Assembly: GCA_028752905.1 (NCBI GenBank)
Contig: JAQNBH010000013.1
Span: 17,854,302 to 17,918,301 of the forward strand
DNA from: Cladorhizidae sp. MBARI D1340-BT2
Lineage: Eukaryota; Porifera; Demospongiae; Poecilosclerida; Cladorhizidae
Length of the DNA stretch: 64,000 nt
Reading direction: 5' to 3'
Under the pieces are notes generated by a model. That model did no database searches. It was not told the DNA's origin and saw nothing but the letters and a program-made list of their open reading frames with translations. This document shows, one piece after another, positions 37,191 to 50,462 of this stretch (the first letter of the stretch is position 1; each line of letters opens with the position of its first letter). The position numbers and the translations under genes were made by a program.

Positions 37191-39284
37191 TCTTCCCTCT
37201 CTCGAAAGCACTGAACCGTCCTCAGCTTGTCGTGACAGCCCGTCGGCATTAGAGTTTTCCACTCCAGGTTTGTGTTCCACCGTGAAATCATAACTCTGAA
37301 GGAGCATTGACCATCTAACCAATCTTCCATTTGTGTTGGTCATTGTTTTTAGCTTCTTTAGGGCTGCATGATCAGTTTGCACACGAAAGGGCCTCCCATA
37401 GAGGTAAAATTCAAAATGCTGTATCGCCTTGATGACAGCTAGTCCTTCCTTTTCAGTTGCTGTGTAACGAGTTTGTGCCGGCAGCAACTTCTTTGAAAAG
37501 AACGCTACCGGCCTCTCCCCTTCCTCAAAAGATTGTGTCAGGACTGCACCTATTCCTCTTCCCGAGGCGTCAGTCTGCAACACAAATTCTTTCGTCAAAT
37601 CTGGTGTCTTCAGAACTGGTTGGTTCGTGATGGCCTCCTGCAAGTCTGTAAATGCCTTTTCAGTGTCTTTCGTCCACAGAATCTTATCTGGTTGGCTGTT
37701 CTTTAACGTGTCTGTCAGTGCCAGTGCTTTAGTGGCATAGTCCCGGATAAATTTCCGGTAATATCCGGTCAAGCCTAGAAAGGATCGTACATCCTTTTTT
37801 GTCACTGGCCTGCTAAACCGTTGCACTGCTTCTATCTTAGACTATGCAGGTGCTATCTGACCTTGGCCTACTTCATGACCGAGGAAGATGCATTTTGCTG
37901 CTCCAATACTACATTTCTCAGCTCTCAACGTCAATCCTGCATCTTCAACTCTAGCCAGTATCTCGTCAACGTGAAGGAGGTGATGTTCCCATGTCTCGGA
38001 ATAGACAACCAGGTCATCCATGTAGGCTGCTGCATACTGGTGTGTTCCTGTCAGGAGAGTATCCATCAAACGTTGAAATGTAGCCGGCGCTCCACGTAAT
38101 CCAAAGGGCATCCTGTTAAAATGGAATTTACCCATAAGCGACATAAATGCGGTCTTCTCTTTATCTTCTTCTCTCATCGGCACCTGATAGAATCCTTTTC
38201 TCATATCAAAGACTGAAATGAACTGAGCCTTTCCTATTCTGGTAGTGTCGGCTGACGAGTCAATCTCCACATGACACTCATTGTTTCCGATGTGGCCTTC
38301 CATGATGTTCCAATGTTGGTTCAACGTACACGGCTGTTCATCTCTCTGTCTCATTATGGCATTGACCTTTTTGGTGCAGTCTCTACTTTTGTGGCCCCAA
38401 CCTCTGCATTTGAAACACATGGGCCCCTTGTCTGAGAAGTACTCTGGTTTTATCTTCCCATCCTTGTCTTTGAACTCCTCTCTCTCCTTAGGCTTAGACG
38501 ACTCAGGGTACTTGGAGGAAGTCAGACTGTGTTGTCTGCTGTCCATTCGGCTTCCTGCCCTTCTCTTGTCGTCATCTACCTTTCGTCTCTTGGCCTTCAG
38601 TGAAGGATCCCATCCTCTCTCACAGTAGAATCGTAGGGCCTCTTCATTGGCTGTAATAGGGTCATCACAGTGGTCTCTAACCCAGGTAGCAGCAGCTCCA
38701 GGTAGTCCACTGAGGAAGGATTCCAAGGTCAGCTGATCAATCAATTCGTCTATCGTGTCAAAGTCTCTAAAGTACCTTTCAGACACTTCCACTGCCCTTT
38801 GATTCCAGCTTCCGAGGTTTTCGCCTTCCTGAGGTGTCAATCCCCACCAGTCTGTTCTTTTCTGGGTGTTGTTGATTCCAATTCTACTCATTACTCTCTT
38901 GTAGTATTTGTTGTAGTCTTTTCTGTCGTGTTTCGACATTGCCTCCCACTCCACTAGCAGTCTGCCAGAAAGTGAAGGCTTCAGTTCTTTCATCCAGTTT
39001 GCTTCCTCTACGTTGTGGTCCTCCATAACAGATTCAAACAACAAGAAGAATCTTTCAGGGTCTTCTCCATCTGTCCACTTAGCTAGCTTGGGAGGCTTCC
39101 TGACTGAAGCTTGTGCTCCAAGCTTCTGTAAACATCTTGCCATGACTTGGTCACGTTTAGCATTGGCCTTGTCTCTTCTTGCATTTTCTAGCATCATCCA
39201 CTTCATCATGTCCTGAGTTGACATATCTCCTTGTGGCATTGTTATCTCGGTTTCTTCTTCGCTTTCTTCGTTGGGCTCGTCCAC
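37158..39284 (-). CDS. Fused gag-pol remnant (gag, RT, RNase H) with one internal TAG
   Basis: One frame runs from the ATG at 39284 to a stop inside the LTR, broken only by TAG at 37844-37842. The N-terminal 300 residues are Gag-like, with a coiled, charged region and a CCHC knuckle (CFKCRGWGHKSRDC). Then comes a truncated protease start (DSSADTT) joined directly to mid-RT (FISVFDMRKGFYQVP), so the second half of protease and the first part of RT are missing. RT keeps the catalytic YMDD in AAYMDDLVVYSE. After the TAG come the connection and RNase H regions (QTDASGRGIGAVL, then VQTDHAALK and NADGLSRQ). Integrase is absent. The first Asp of RT (FDM) and RNase H residues look intact, but the fusion is unlikely to be autonomous. 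Gag could still package the RNA. Confidence 0.88.
37191..37203 (-). promoter_or_regulatory. Polypurine tract of the Gypsy element
   Basis: On the minus strand gagagagggaaga abuts the 3' LTR, the expected place for the plus-strand primer. Confidence 0.8.
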
Positions 39285-39554
39285 TTCTGAGACATTCCCG
39301 TGTCTATCCTCCTCCTTAGGGGACTCTGATCGTCAGCCGCTTCGAGTTCTGGCTGAGTCTGTCCTTTTGGCGCCTTTTTTCTGACGCATTGCCATTACTT
39401 TCTACTTGCAGTCGCTCCTGGTCGGTTGAAAAAATATTAAAAAACTGTCTAACCTCAACTTCTCCGGTCGTTGGAAAAGTCTTTATCCTCTCGAAGAATT
39501 TCTAGCTTCTTCGTCTTCTTTTCAATGGCGATCCAATGAAGTTGCTGTTTCACT

Positions 39555-39574
39555 GGATCCCACCGCTGCCACCA
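39555..39574 (-). promoter_or_regulatory. Primer-binding site of the Gypsy element
   Basis: Just inside the 5' LTR, the minus strand reads TGGTGGCAGCGGTGGGATCC. The 12.6-kb element has TGGTGACAGC at the same place, suggesting the same primer tRNA class. Confidence 0.7.
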
Positions 39575-39575
39575 C

Positions 39576-39880
39576 TGTCGTGCTCTCCCTTGGTCTTCGT
39601 GGGTCTAGCTATCCTAGCTAGGCATAGGCTAAGCTAGACAACTGTGTTTATATAACTTTATTAACTCTCTTATCAGAGCACATACAAATTCAAATCGACC
39701 TAACTCAACTTAACTTTGACTGGCCACGCCTTCATTTTATAGGCCAGTGGCAATCAGTCAATACACAACTAATTAACATCCAATCAACACCAATGTACTA
39801 TACATATTGTTCAAGTTCAAGTCTTGTAACAGTCAGGACCGAGCTCATCAGGAGTGGGACTTTGATTTCCATTCCTGACA
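39576..39880 (-). repeat. 5' LTR of the Gypsy element
   Basis: 305 bp; near-identical partner of 36885-37190, followed by the target duplication ATCTC. Confidence 0.95.
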
Positions 39881-39885
39881 ATCTC

Positions 39886-42086
39886 ATAAAATACCACAAA
39901 CTCTGGTTGTTTAAGCACCCCGCTTCTAACCCCAACTGGCAAGATAATGGGTGCTTAACAGAGAATAAGCGCCTACTAAACATTATTTCTAAATAATGTG
40001 CGCACTCATACTAAAACATAAAAAAAAATCACCCATAAATTTTTTTTTTATTTTTATTAAAAAAATTAGGCCTAATATTACGAGCTAATTGAGGAATTGA
40101 GGAAGGAGTTAGTTTCTCGAACCAGACTAAGATAGACCCAGTCTCTCGAGACGGGTTACAAAGGAGCAAGTCTCTCGAGGCGAATTAAGAAGGAACTACA
40201 TTGTAGCGATGGGTATTCAAGTGTTGACTTTATTCCTCGGAAACAGGTTTGCTACAGAATTATTTGGACATCCTACAGGAAAGCCCCTTTTAGCCAATGT
40301 TGAGAACAATTCTTGCAACAGGCCTGCTATTGGCAAACAGATGGGAAGGTTTCTCAGTTTTTGTAGGGATCTAGCATGTAGAAATGTGTGGTGATTGGTT
40401 ATAAACAATAGAAACAATGTTCTTGTATACGTAGAAGGTAATCATAGTTTGTGGTAAATATGAGTATAAAAAACTGTGTTTGACTTCACCTAACATTGGT
40501 ATGCTTATACTTGTACATGTACCTACATTCTTAGTGCTAAAACAGAGCACATGGATGGGGTTTCATTTGAGCTAATCTGTCCCGTGAAGTATTTGGCTGC
40601 AATGGAGCTAAAAACCAAAACCAAAAAGTTTTGTATGCATCATATTTAGTGGTCAGTAAAATTTGACCACAGTGACATCAACTATGATGCAGCAAGTCAA
40701 GAGAGCAGGGCAATGTATTTTGTCCTCAAGCTGGAGAGGTAGACAGGTCCAGTGATGGAGGTAGTCTCTGTGTCTCAAAGACTGTGGAAAATCTGGTTCA
40801 GCTAGCAATTGTGGAGGTTGCTTGCCATCTTTTGAGAGGAGAGTACACAATGATGGTGAGGAGTTATTCGCCTCCTTGCATGAAAGGAGTTTGAGTAGAA
40901 AGAGTGATTCATTGAACCGAGTCAAGAAGTGGCCGGCTAGAGTTGTGCATGATTGTTGCATCATAGCAACACAAAATGGCTCTAGCACAAACAGCACCCA
41001 GTAGTGCGGGTCTCCTGGACAACTCTTCATAATAGTCCTGCATAGTAACCATCCACAAATATTTTTAACACAGGTGATAAATGATTGGATACCACATTCC
41101 TGTTTTTTGTCTTGCACAGCAGTGACAATAACAAGACAAGGATTTACATTAAGTCTATTACCTATGGTCAGTGGAAGTCTCCCCCCCCCCTCCCACCCAT
41201 CCCCACACCACTCACACACACACACATGTTGCTGTTCTTGTTTTCTCCAGGTGTGTTAAGTTGATCTTGACTGCTGTTTCTAATCAACAGAATGAGGTAA
41301 GGTTTACCTCAATATGTACATACACGCACACCACCACTCCCGCCTAGAGATAGAGATAGACAGACATGGCACTAGCCATGCTCATCTATCAATTATTGTT
41401 GCCTATTAATGCTGTTATTGTTAGCAAGCAAGCATATATATAGAGAGAGGAGGAATCAACTGCAGTGTCTCCTAACATTCTGAGTGCTATTTATTTCAGC
41501 AAACAGCCATTGTCTTAACTTGTGAAAAATCCTGTTCATATTAGAATATGAGCAGTTTGGTATAAAAACCCGCTCATTAGTCAATTGACCCTCAATTTAA
41601 TTATGTTTTTTTTTAATGATTATTACGTTGATGATTATTACATTCATGATTATTACATTCATGGCTGTAATTTCTTTTTCCAGGAATAAGATTTTCAAAC
41701 TCAAGCTGAGGTTGGTAGAAGAATCTTTTCCAAAGTTGCATACATATGTACATGTACATACTGTACACTGTGTTTGGCTTGCAAAAAAAATCACTAGGAG
41801 TAACTCCTCTTTCAAGCATGAAGGGATTTCTCACAACGGTGCCTGTGCAGTGAAGAGCTTCTTGGAACAGTAGAAAACAGAAAAGCTCATCAATTTCCCC
41901 CCACCCTATAACATTGGCTCACTTCCTCACAGAAATTGAGAAGCCAACTGGCCATTTGTTAAATAAATAAATAATATGCATATAGAATATGTACATACAT
42001 GTAACACGGAAAGGTGTGCTCCGCTTATTCTTACACACACACTCACACACACACTCATACACTCATACACTGCTGTCTTGTTTCTG
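39886..42086. other. Non-coding stretch, one unexplained long frame
   Basis: A 191-codon minus-strand frame (41225-40653) has no recognisable domain, and its 5' part overlaps a C-rich and CA-rich simple repeat (41176-41226). I do not call it a gene. Three gtctctcga motifs cluster at 40110-40180. Confidence 0.35.
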
Positions 42087-42240
42087 GTGACACTCACTTA
42101 GGTGAACCTGTCGTCCTAGGTGATCCTCACCCAGTCACCTAGGGGGACCTGTCGTTCCTAAGTGACTTTCATCCAGTCACCTAGGGGAACCTGTTGTCCT
42201 AGGTGACCTTCACCCAGTCATCTAGGGGAACCTGTCGTAG
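42087..42240. repeat. Tandem repeat of about 45 bp, three to four copies
   Basis: Units share cacctaggggaacctgtcgt, then cctaggtga and cacccagt, with point differences. Confidence 0.88.
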
Positions 42241-42936
42241 TTCATTGCTATATTTGCAGCACCACCTTCCTTATTTTGACCTGTCCTATGTTGTCGGGGC
42301 AGCCCTGCGATCACCCATGAATATCCAAAATCCAAAAGTTGTTGCCTCGATACATATCACTGGCCAGGGATAGAGTTATAGTTATGTTGGCAGAGGATGG
42401 GGGAGATCATGGACTGTGCATGACCTCCAAACATGACTGTAGTTTGGCACATGTTTCTCTGGACTGATGCAGGTGTGGATATCAAAGCAACCCTATCTGA
42501 TGTACCCTTACCTCTCGCATTACTTCCCTTCATTTCTCTACTCCATTCTGGAAAAGAGAGCAAGAAAGGAACTCGAGCAAGCCAAGAAGAAGGAACTTTA
42601 GAATTGTAGGAAGTGAAGCCAGGTGCACTGTAACTATAGTGACTGCCAGCATAAATGTGTCCAACTTAGAATGACTTTCCCCTTAATCAATGACTTTCTA
42701 TGTGAGTAATTATATATAATACTACTACTGCTACTACTACTTCTACTACCAATAATAAATTATTATATACATGTATAGTACTACTATATACTACAACTAC
42801 AATCAATAACTTAATATATATAATATGTATAGTTACTATGCTACTGCTACTACTAATACTACTAATAATAATTGTAAGAACTCTTGGATTGAGCAGGAAA
42901 AATGAAACATAATTTAGTGTATAATATACTGGTGTT

Positions 42937-43040
42937 AATGGTGTATAACAGGTCTGGCTATGGTGTTAATGGTGTATAACAGGTCTGGCTATGGTGTTAA
43001 TGGTGTATAACAGGTCTGGCTATGGTGTTAATGGTGTATA
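42937..43040. repeat. 31-bp tandem repeat, about 3.3 copies
   Basis: The unit ggtgttaatggtgtataaca plus ggtctggctat repeats without change, then breaks off at ggtgtataatatt. Confidence 0.93.
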
Positions 43041-45570
43041 ATATTAGTTATAAGAAGGCTTCAATTGATTAGTGAACTTGTATTTCAATGAACCACACAC
43101 TTGCTATGAAGCCAATGCACCTTGGAATTAAAATGGACACACCTTTTTATGCATATTTTATATTACAAGGCATTCCACATTATTCAACCACATGTCCATA
43201 CCAATGAATACAATGTAGGATTTATCTGAGTTGAGCTGTTTGCTAATCCATGGGATTTACCTAGCTAGCGAGTTATTTGTTGGCTAAGTGAAAAATGAAC
43301 ATGCAGGTATATACAATAATGCCAAGTGCTGTGCCATTTCAGGTGATTTTGGTTTCTAGAAAATTAATATTTAAATGGGCAAAATGCTAATTTTTCACTT
43401 TTTTAACTAATTTTTCAAACTGTTGTATTTGAAGTCATATTCCAAGTCTCAGAACATTTGAAGATTCTATGATGCAGTTACGACAGCTTTTGCACTCACT
43501 ATTTTCATAGAAACCCAGCAAGGAATGAAGAAGAATCGCGTCGCATTAGATTAGAAGAATTTCCACATATTTCTCCCTAATTTCTCACCCAAACTCCATA
43601 ATTTATATATCACCAGAATGCTTATTGTGTGCTCTTTAACCTAAACTAAATTATTTTCACTGTTATGAGAATGTGTTGAGCATATCTGCATGTGGTTTGT
43701 ACCCCCCCCCCCCCCCCCCTCCCCTCTCCTGTGGTGCATTATCATACTGATTCAAATAGTTTAGGTGAAACTACTACATGTACTTACCAAAAACCACCTA
43801 ACAGCCACTTAGCATTATTAATGGGGTTTTAATTCAAGGACAGGACAAAAGTTGCTGACACTTTGGCAAAAAAAAAATCTATGACAAAAGTTAAATACAT
43901 CAAATAAACATATTATATCAAATAAATCCACTTTTATGTCATTAAAATAGCTTATTTACTAAGCTACATTTTGGTACAAAAATTATGTTGATAGAGTGTA
44001 GTGGGTGGAAGTTATGATTGGTATTGTCGAGGTGTATTATTTTGACATTATTTACCCCTTTTAACCTCTGTAACCAAATTTAAATTCAACACTGGCTCCA
44101 GGGGATCTAGGTTCCCCAATTTTCAAGTCTTGGCCCTTAGTTCTGGCTCCAGGGGATCTAGGTTCCCCAATTTTGCCCTTAGTTTTGCAGCAACCCCGAG
44201 AAAGAAAAAAAAAACAGACTGACCAACAGTGTCCTCAGGCATATTATAATACCTAGCAGAAAAGTACAAAATGGGAAGAGGCACTCAGACATGACCCAGG
44301 CGTTGACCCATACTGTTACTCTCTGTAACCCCTATTTTAAGGCTAGCTAGGTACATATTAAACTTTTTTAAATCAGACGAGATATATACTGCCCTGTGCA
44401 AAGCTTGCCATTTCAGCTACTCACTTTTTTCTGATAGAATAGAGCTAACATAGTTAGTGTAGTTTGTTGGTAATGTTGACATGTTGTATGCTATCATTGG
44501 GAACATTTAAGATGCATGTGCAGGTACATGGAAATGGCCAACATTCGCAAATGTTTTTGTGAATGGTGGTCCATAGTGAATGTTAACTAATGCAACTTAG
44601 GCTAGCCCATGTATATAACTAATGCAACTTAGGCTAGCCCATGTATATCCAAACCTTCCTGTTGAATTTGATCTTCCTAACTTTAAAACTGTGGCTATTG
44701 CATAAAGGACACTCAGAGAGGCTCACCTATTTTGTTAATATTTATGTACAAGTCATACACTAACTCTCTTTTACACATACTCAGTCTGACCTCAAAGGTC
44801 TAAGTCATCAGAGATCTTAGTATTTATGACGCACAAATCAATTACAGAGAATAATCCAATCAAGAAAAAAACAAAAAGGAAAGAAAACTGGCTTCCAGGC
44901 GGAAGGAGAGGTTACATGGGTAATAGCTGCCAAGAGAGAAAGTACGAGTTTCATTCCGACTACTAGTCATTCGTCAACATGCTCTAACTGTGGAGGTGTG
45001 ATACCGCCTTAAATAAAAGAGCTTCACAAAACTGGAAATGATTCCCTATGTGATTCTGGAGAACATCTGAGTGGGTTCTTGCCTTTACCTGGAACAAATC
45101 TGAAATCTGCAAGGCATATGTAATAATATTACATCCCTTATCACAATCCAAGCATTACAATATTATAAGTAAATGACGATAAACTACTATCATTTTGACT
45201 ATATTCTATATATTATTTGACCATGCAGTGATTTGAACTTTTTATCAAAACTCTATTGTATCAATACATGAGATATATCTAATGGTGAATTTAAAATAAA
45301 TTATTGACCGACAGACTCATTATAGGATAATTGAAATCGTGAAGAAAATGTTCCTCAGATACATACATGCACAAGCAATCCACACATCATAACACAATGC
45401 AAAACATAAACACATATGCACACACATACACATGGAAAAGAAAGAGAAAGAGGGAGATAATGGGTAACTAACATTATCCGATTAAATATGACTTCTTAAA
45501 ATTCAGAGATATAAATTAAATTCCAGAATGTTAAAAAACCACAACAAAGATTAAATTATAGTTGCTATAT
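43041..45570. other. Non-coding stretch with small duplications
   Basis: No gene seen. Contains a C tract near 43702-43720, a doubled ctggctccaggggatctagg segment (about 44094 and 44146) and a doubled 32-bp unit with aatgcaacttaggctagccc (44588-44648). Confidence 0.5.
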
Positions 45571-45840
45571 ATTATTATTGTTGTTATTATTATTGTTGTT
45601 GTTCTTGTTGTTATTATTGATTTTCTATTATTGTTTTTTTTGTTTTTTTTGTTGTTGCTATTATTTTGTTGTTATGATTGTTGTTATTGTTGTTGTTATT
45701 ATTATTATCATCACTGTTGTTGTTATTAGTTTATTGTTGTTCTTGTTATTATCATTGTTGTTATTATTGTTGTTGTTGTTGTTATTATTATAATATTATT
45801 ATTGTTGTTGTTGTTTTTGTTGGTGTTGTTATTCTTATAA
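45571..45840. repeat. Imperfect (TTG/TTA)n trinucleotide repeat
   Basis: Mixed gtt, att and ctt triplets over about 270 bp, with strong strand asymmetry. Confidence 0.93.
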
Positions 45841-45859
45841 CTATTTTTATTTAGATATT

Positions 45860-46775
45860 AGGTGGCTTTAAACTAATTAAATAAATAAATAATTTTTGGG
45901 TGTCCTTGCTTGCAGAATCTCCCATGATTGTGATGACATTGTGCAACAGATAATTGCTAGTGTATAAGTTAGAATCCTGGTGTGCTGTTTTTAAGTTTTT
46001 CCCAGAAAGACAAAGGAATTTAGGCCTATGGCACCAACGGTCTCCATAGCAACTGGTGCAAAAAGAAAATCCTGGTAAAGAAGTTGCTAGGCACCTTTCT
46101 TCTCCTTGGCTATCGTAGCAATACAATCTGAGGCCCTGCTATGAGTATGATAGGACTGAGCCAACATGTCAGGGTAGGTTACATCCCTGATCAAGGGCTT
46201 GCCACACTTCCGGGGAATATTGGTGAGAATGGTGACACCATCCGGACACTTTCTATCTGAGTGACTAAAACCCAATGGTTAAAGCCTGGAGGGCACCTGA
46301 GCAGATGTGACATAGTACATAATTAACTGAGAAATGATGGTAGTGATCACACTTGCAGATCAACTGTGCAGGCCAAGATTGCTCACCTCTGCCTCACAGT
46401 GCTGGCATTGATGACGATGGCTAAGGGGAGCCTACAAATGAAGGCCCACAGCAATTCTGATGTTTGAGTCGGCCATCCTCCAACCCAAGTTGGAAACTAG
46501 TGGGACATGGAGTCATGTTCTAGATTCTTTCGTTGAGACAGCCAAAAGCCTAGCCTAGTTGAGCAAGGATTCCACCTCCGTTGAAACTAGATGAGGATTG
46601 CATGACTTCTGGAGGCATGCTGCTGAACTAGCTGGTGGAAGTTTATTGTGACCTTTTGAACACATCAATAGGGCATTCTCAATGAGAGGGACCGAAGGAA
46701 GGAGGATGTATTGGACTAGGTCATTAAGGCAGCCGCCTAGGCCAGGAAGGCAGATTGGGAAAGATGTTTGGCACT
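45860..46775 (-). pseudogene. Degenerate C-terminal part of a retroelement polyprotein
   Basis: Minus-strand pieces in order read NIRIAVGL, CQHCEAEVSNLGLH, SAQVPSRL, then SDRKCPDGVTI, KPLIRDVTYPD and FAPVAMETVGAIGLNSFVFLG. This pattern (HQC knuckle, then KRPDGxT, VWDxTxxD and VAxETxGxxGxxx) is one I associate with the region after RT in an invertebrate retroelement family. At least six stops or frameshifts. Family name not certain. Confidence 0.55.
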
Positions 46776-47734
46776 CCTAATACGAAGACAAACCAATATT
46801 GACTGGTAGACTAACCTGAGACAAAGTTGGGTTGACATGAGAAAAATTGACATTGGTGATGTTGCTTACTATAGACTTGCGGGTCTTGTCATAGGGAGGG
46901 GACAGAAAGCACAGGGAGGTCCTGATTATTAATATTTTATTACGAATATATATATACACATAAATATGCATTAAATTCGTAATTATATTATTTTGGAAGC
47001 TCTAATAAATTGGTGTGATACAGAGAAATTGACAGTATCCTCACAAGTTGTCTAGACTTAATATGATGACTACATCAAACACTCTGTGGTCACCACTATG
47101 TTCCATATTAAAATTCCAAAATACACCCACTAATGTGTGCCAAACCACTTAGCAAACACAACCAAATTAGATGAGCTCACGTTCTTAAAGTGTAAGTGGG
47201 TAGCAAGGTTGAAGTGTGGTGGGTGGGTGAACTTTGTATGGAGGATGAAAGTATTTCCTGCAGAATGAAACTCCTCTGCAGAGTATTTGGAGATAAAAAT
47301 GTATGTTTTTGCAACTTATGCAGAGCAAACACAAACATGTAGAGAAACTACTACACCACTTCCTGGAAATGTGGAAATGAGGTCAATTATTAAATATCAT
47401 CTCAATCATAGCAAAGAGGGGGAAAATGTCATCATCATCTTATTTAATAAGATCACTGCATGGCAAGGGGCATGTACACAGAGAGGGAGTGTCTTAAAGT
47501 GCACATAGAGGAGATGCCTGCATGTTGACATGTCATACAATATTCAGAGCTATTTTGAGCTAGTGCATTTTCCCCCCATAAATGTAATTGAATAACAATT
47601 TTATATTACTGTTTCTATTCAGTTGGCTATTAGTTAGATTACATGTCTACAGCCCAGACTAAATCAAGATTAAAATATCAGAAGAATATATATTGTAAAA
47701 TGTTAACTATAGAGCAGTTTAAATATTTAACCGT
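46776..47734. other. Non-coding stretch
   Basis: No supported gene or element. Confidence 0.4.
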
Positions 47735-47905
47735 CTCAATAATCAACTTGTAATTGTATTGCATTGTGCGAGTCTTAGTAGTATCTCATTATTCATGATG
47801 AAGGCTAGAGCATCTAGTCGATGCATCTAGAGAATACAAATTCAAGTTGATTATTGATAAGGTTATAGTAATGTTATTATGTCATATGAGAGTTTGAGAG
47901 AAAAT
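47735..47905. repeat. Dispersed repeat, copy 2
   Basis: Partner of 23795-23975: same order of gatgaaggctagagcatcta, aagttgattattg and gttattatgtca. Confidence 0.65.
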
Positions 47906-48762
47906 TGTAAGGCACAGCCAACTTTGGATGCGACTTGCATCATTAGGGGTGTGTGCAAAGAGAAAAAGGTATCAACTGTTTTTCCTAATGTAGAAGTGTA
48001 GCATTACCAGATGTATTGGTGATGAAGAGCTAATGAATATTCATGAGAAAATGTTCCATAATTTATTACAGATTCAAGATACAGTGACACAGTGAACTAC
48101 ATAAGAATGATTCCAACATTACAAGGGTTTTTTATATGTTGGGTTTTGGTTTAGCATGGTTGGGATAATTGATCAATCAAGGTTTTCTGAGTCCAATCTT
48201 GTACATAATGCTTGTTGAATCTGCAAGTACTTACTTAAGGGAAGCATAGAGAAACTGTGAATTATAGCTCATAGAATACTTGCCAGTCATGGTACTCTAT
48301 CATGAGACTGATCTTCTACATCTCCATAAGTGGTCAATGTCAAGCCTTTTATGATAATTTTTTTATACAGAGTCTTCCCTTTGCAGTCTTCTTATATAGA
48401 GCACATTGTTGTAAATGAATGTAGGTGCAAATGTTGATGTAGATGTTAGGTCATCAAGCTAACTGCACGGCTGCCCAGTACCCAGTTGTAACAACAGAAT
48501 TTCCTGCCTCCTGCAGATAATGTTATAATAAATTTCACATTATTACCATGTGCCACGCTTACATACTTGTACATATAGCTATACCATTTTACTGACTGAT
48601 TTTGAAAGTAAAAGTAGTATATATTAAAATTGAATTAGACAATTTTGAGTTACTAACTGCAGCCATGGCACCTTTATACATTTATATACATACACAGACA
48701 GCATTTATTGAATAAGGTTGAAAACATTCTCAAAAATTAGGGCCCACATTATAACACCTTAA

Positions 48763-50343
48763 GGGGGGACTATGCGTCAAAACCACATAATAGTTGTACC
48801 TATTTCTAATTGTCATAACTTTTTTTCTCTTTCCTCTACACAAGTATTTATCATACCAAAGTCTTTATTATTCTGTGTTTGTTTTTATAAAGTGTTAATA
48901 CCTCTATATACATAATTTTCTCAGAAGATACATGCAGAAACATCGAGGTGACTCCAAGATATTTGTGGCAGACCTAGCTGCCTAACGATTTGAAGTCATT
49001 CACTCATAATTGGTGTGTGGCTTGCTAAGGAGTGTCTCAGTGATATCCATGGAGCAAAGTTACCATGTGTTGTCATGTTGATTAGTTACACACTTACAGA
49101 GTCTGAAAAACAGATATAAACTAGAGGTCACCTCTTCTAACCACCATCTCTTGGCAATCCTTGCAGTAAAAAAAACTCTGATTCATGGTTATCACAGCGT
49201 ACTAAAAGAGCTCTAAAATGACATACATAGCCAAAAAAATGAGCAGACGGTTTTAAAGTTATTATCGCAACAAGAAATATTTCCATTAATTGTGGGAATA
49301 AGCATTCCAAGTTTGGAAAACGAAATGTTTGAGTTAGCACTGAAATAACTTGACAAAATATGTTCTTTTACAAGTTTTATATAGCAATTCCTTGATCTGT
49401 TTTTTTATTACTTCCATGACTCTTGGGTTTTTCTGTGCCTATATCTACATGTAAGAAAGAAAAATATGATGAAAATTGTTAAGGAATTTTCCTTTACTGC
49501 TGAATGTTTGTGCATGTCAAAGAAATGTATGATGAAGTAGATCCACCATAACTTTGAAAGAAGCATCCTATGTCTCTCAAACTTTGGAAATAGCAAGTAG
49601 ATAGATGCAACAACAGTTTGAACTGATTTCATGTGTAGTCGCCAGGGATGTGTGTGGGGGGAGGGGGGGGGGGGGGGGAAACGTACGTCAGCACCACCAA
49701 AGTATTATAAATCGCCATAACTTTTGTTGTATATGCAGGTCATTTTATTCCCTATTTCCTTATGCTTTGTTCCTAATGATATGTTGAATGTCTCTGCAGA
49801 CATATTTTCTCGGAAGATACATCAAGATCCCTAAATAAGTTGATCTATCTTGCAGTACAATTCATAACTGTACTAATTAACAAGACCAAAGTCCCAGATT
49901 TTGTCAACTGATAGAGAAGGCCCGTATCTGCAACATGTGAACCGATTATCAATAAATGTAGTGGTGTTTCACTGGCAGGCCACCGCTTTGGCAACTGGAA
50001 AACACCAGAAAAAATCCCAAACCTCACCACTTCATATCACCATAACTTGCTAATACTTAGAGTACTCAAAATTTTGGCACGTAGAAAAGACACATAATTA
50101 GAAGGGCTATCCAGTGATATAAAAATTATCTATTTTGGGTGAAGTGTAGAAAAGTTATGAGCTTTACGGCAAAAAAACAAGATTTTTGGGGGGAAATGAG
50201 AAACATATAGACCAAATTAGGGCAAATATCATGCAAGATGTGTCCTCTTTGTAGTTTCTTGATCTGTTACATTGGGAAAAAAATTGTTAAGGGGGAAAAA
50301 AAGGGGAAAAAATAAATCTCGAATTGTGGAGGCATAGCCCCCC
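48763..50343. mobile_element. 1.6-kb insertion with short inverted ends, absent from the sister duplicate
   Basis: The ends are inverted: the left begins ggggggactatgcgtc and the right, read inward, begins ggggggctatgcctcc. The left flank is ttaa (48759-48762) and the right flank ctaa/taag; the empty site at 53990 has one ttaag. This fits a TTAA-type duplication with one change. No transposase frame was seen. A second G-run start at 49656-49678, followed by aaacgtacgtcagc and a cgccataactttt motif like that near 48828, suggests two related elements side by side. Confidence 0.8.
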
Positions 50344-50462
50344 CTAAGAACACAAACTGCACACATGTCACTTCAATGCATTTCATTATCCAATAGTGAT
50401 TAATATCATGTGCACCAGCTGAACCAAATATCGAATTATTTGGACTACTTTTATGTATGCAG

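Larger units (their letters stand above)
36885..39880 (-). mobile_element. Young, internally deleted Ty3/Gypsy LTR retrotransposon
   Basis: The complete 3.0-kb element is flanked by the 5-bp duplication ATCTC (36880-36884 and 39881-39885). LTRs start TGTCGTGC and end CCTGACA (plus-strand view). Coding strand is minus. PBS, PPT, gag, RT and RNase H are present; most of the protease, the start of RT and all of integrase are deleted. The LTRs differ by about one base, so insertion is recent and was presumably helped in trans by an intact relative. Confidence 0.95.

Noticed and set aside
40653..41225. 191-codon minus-strand frame
   Set aside because: No family match, a 5' part made of simple repeat, and a second frame equally protein-like; kept only as a note.
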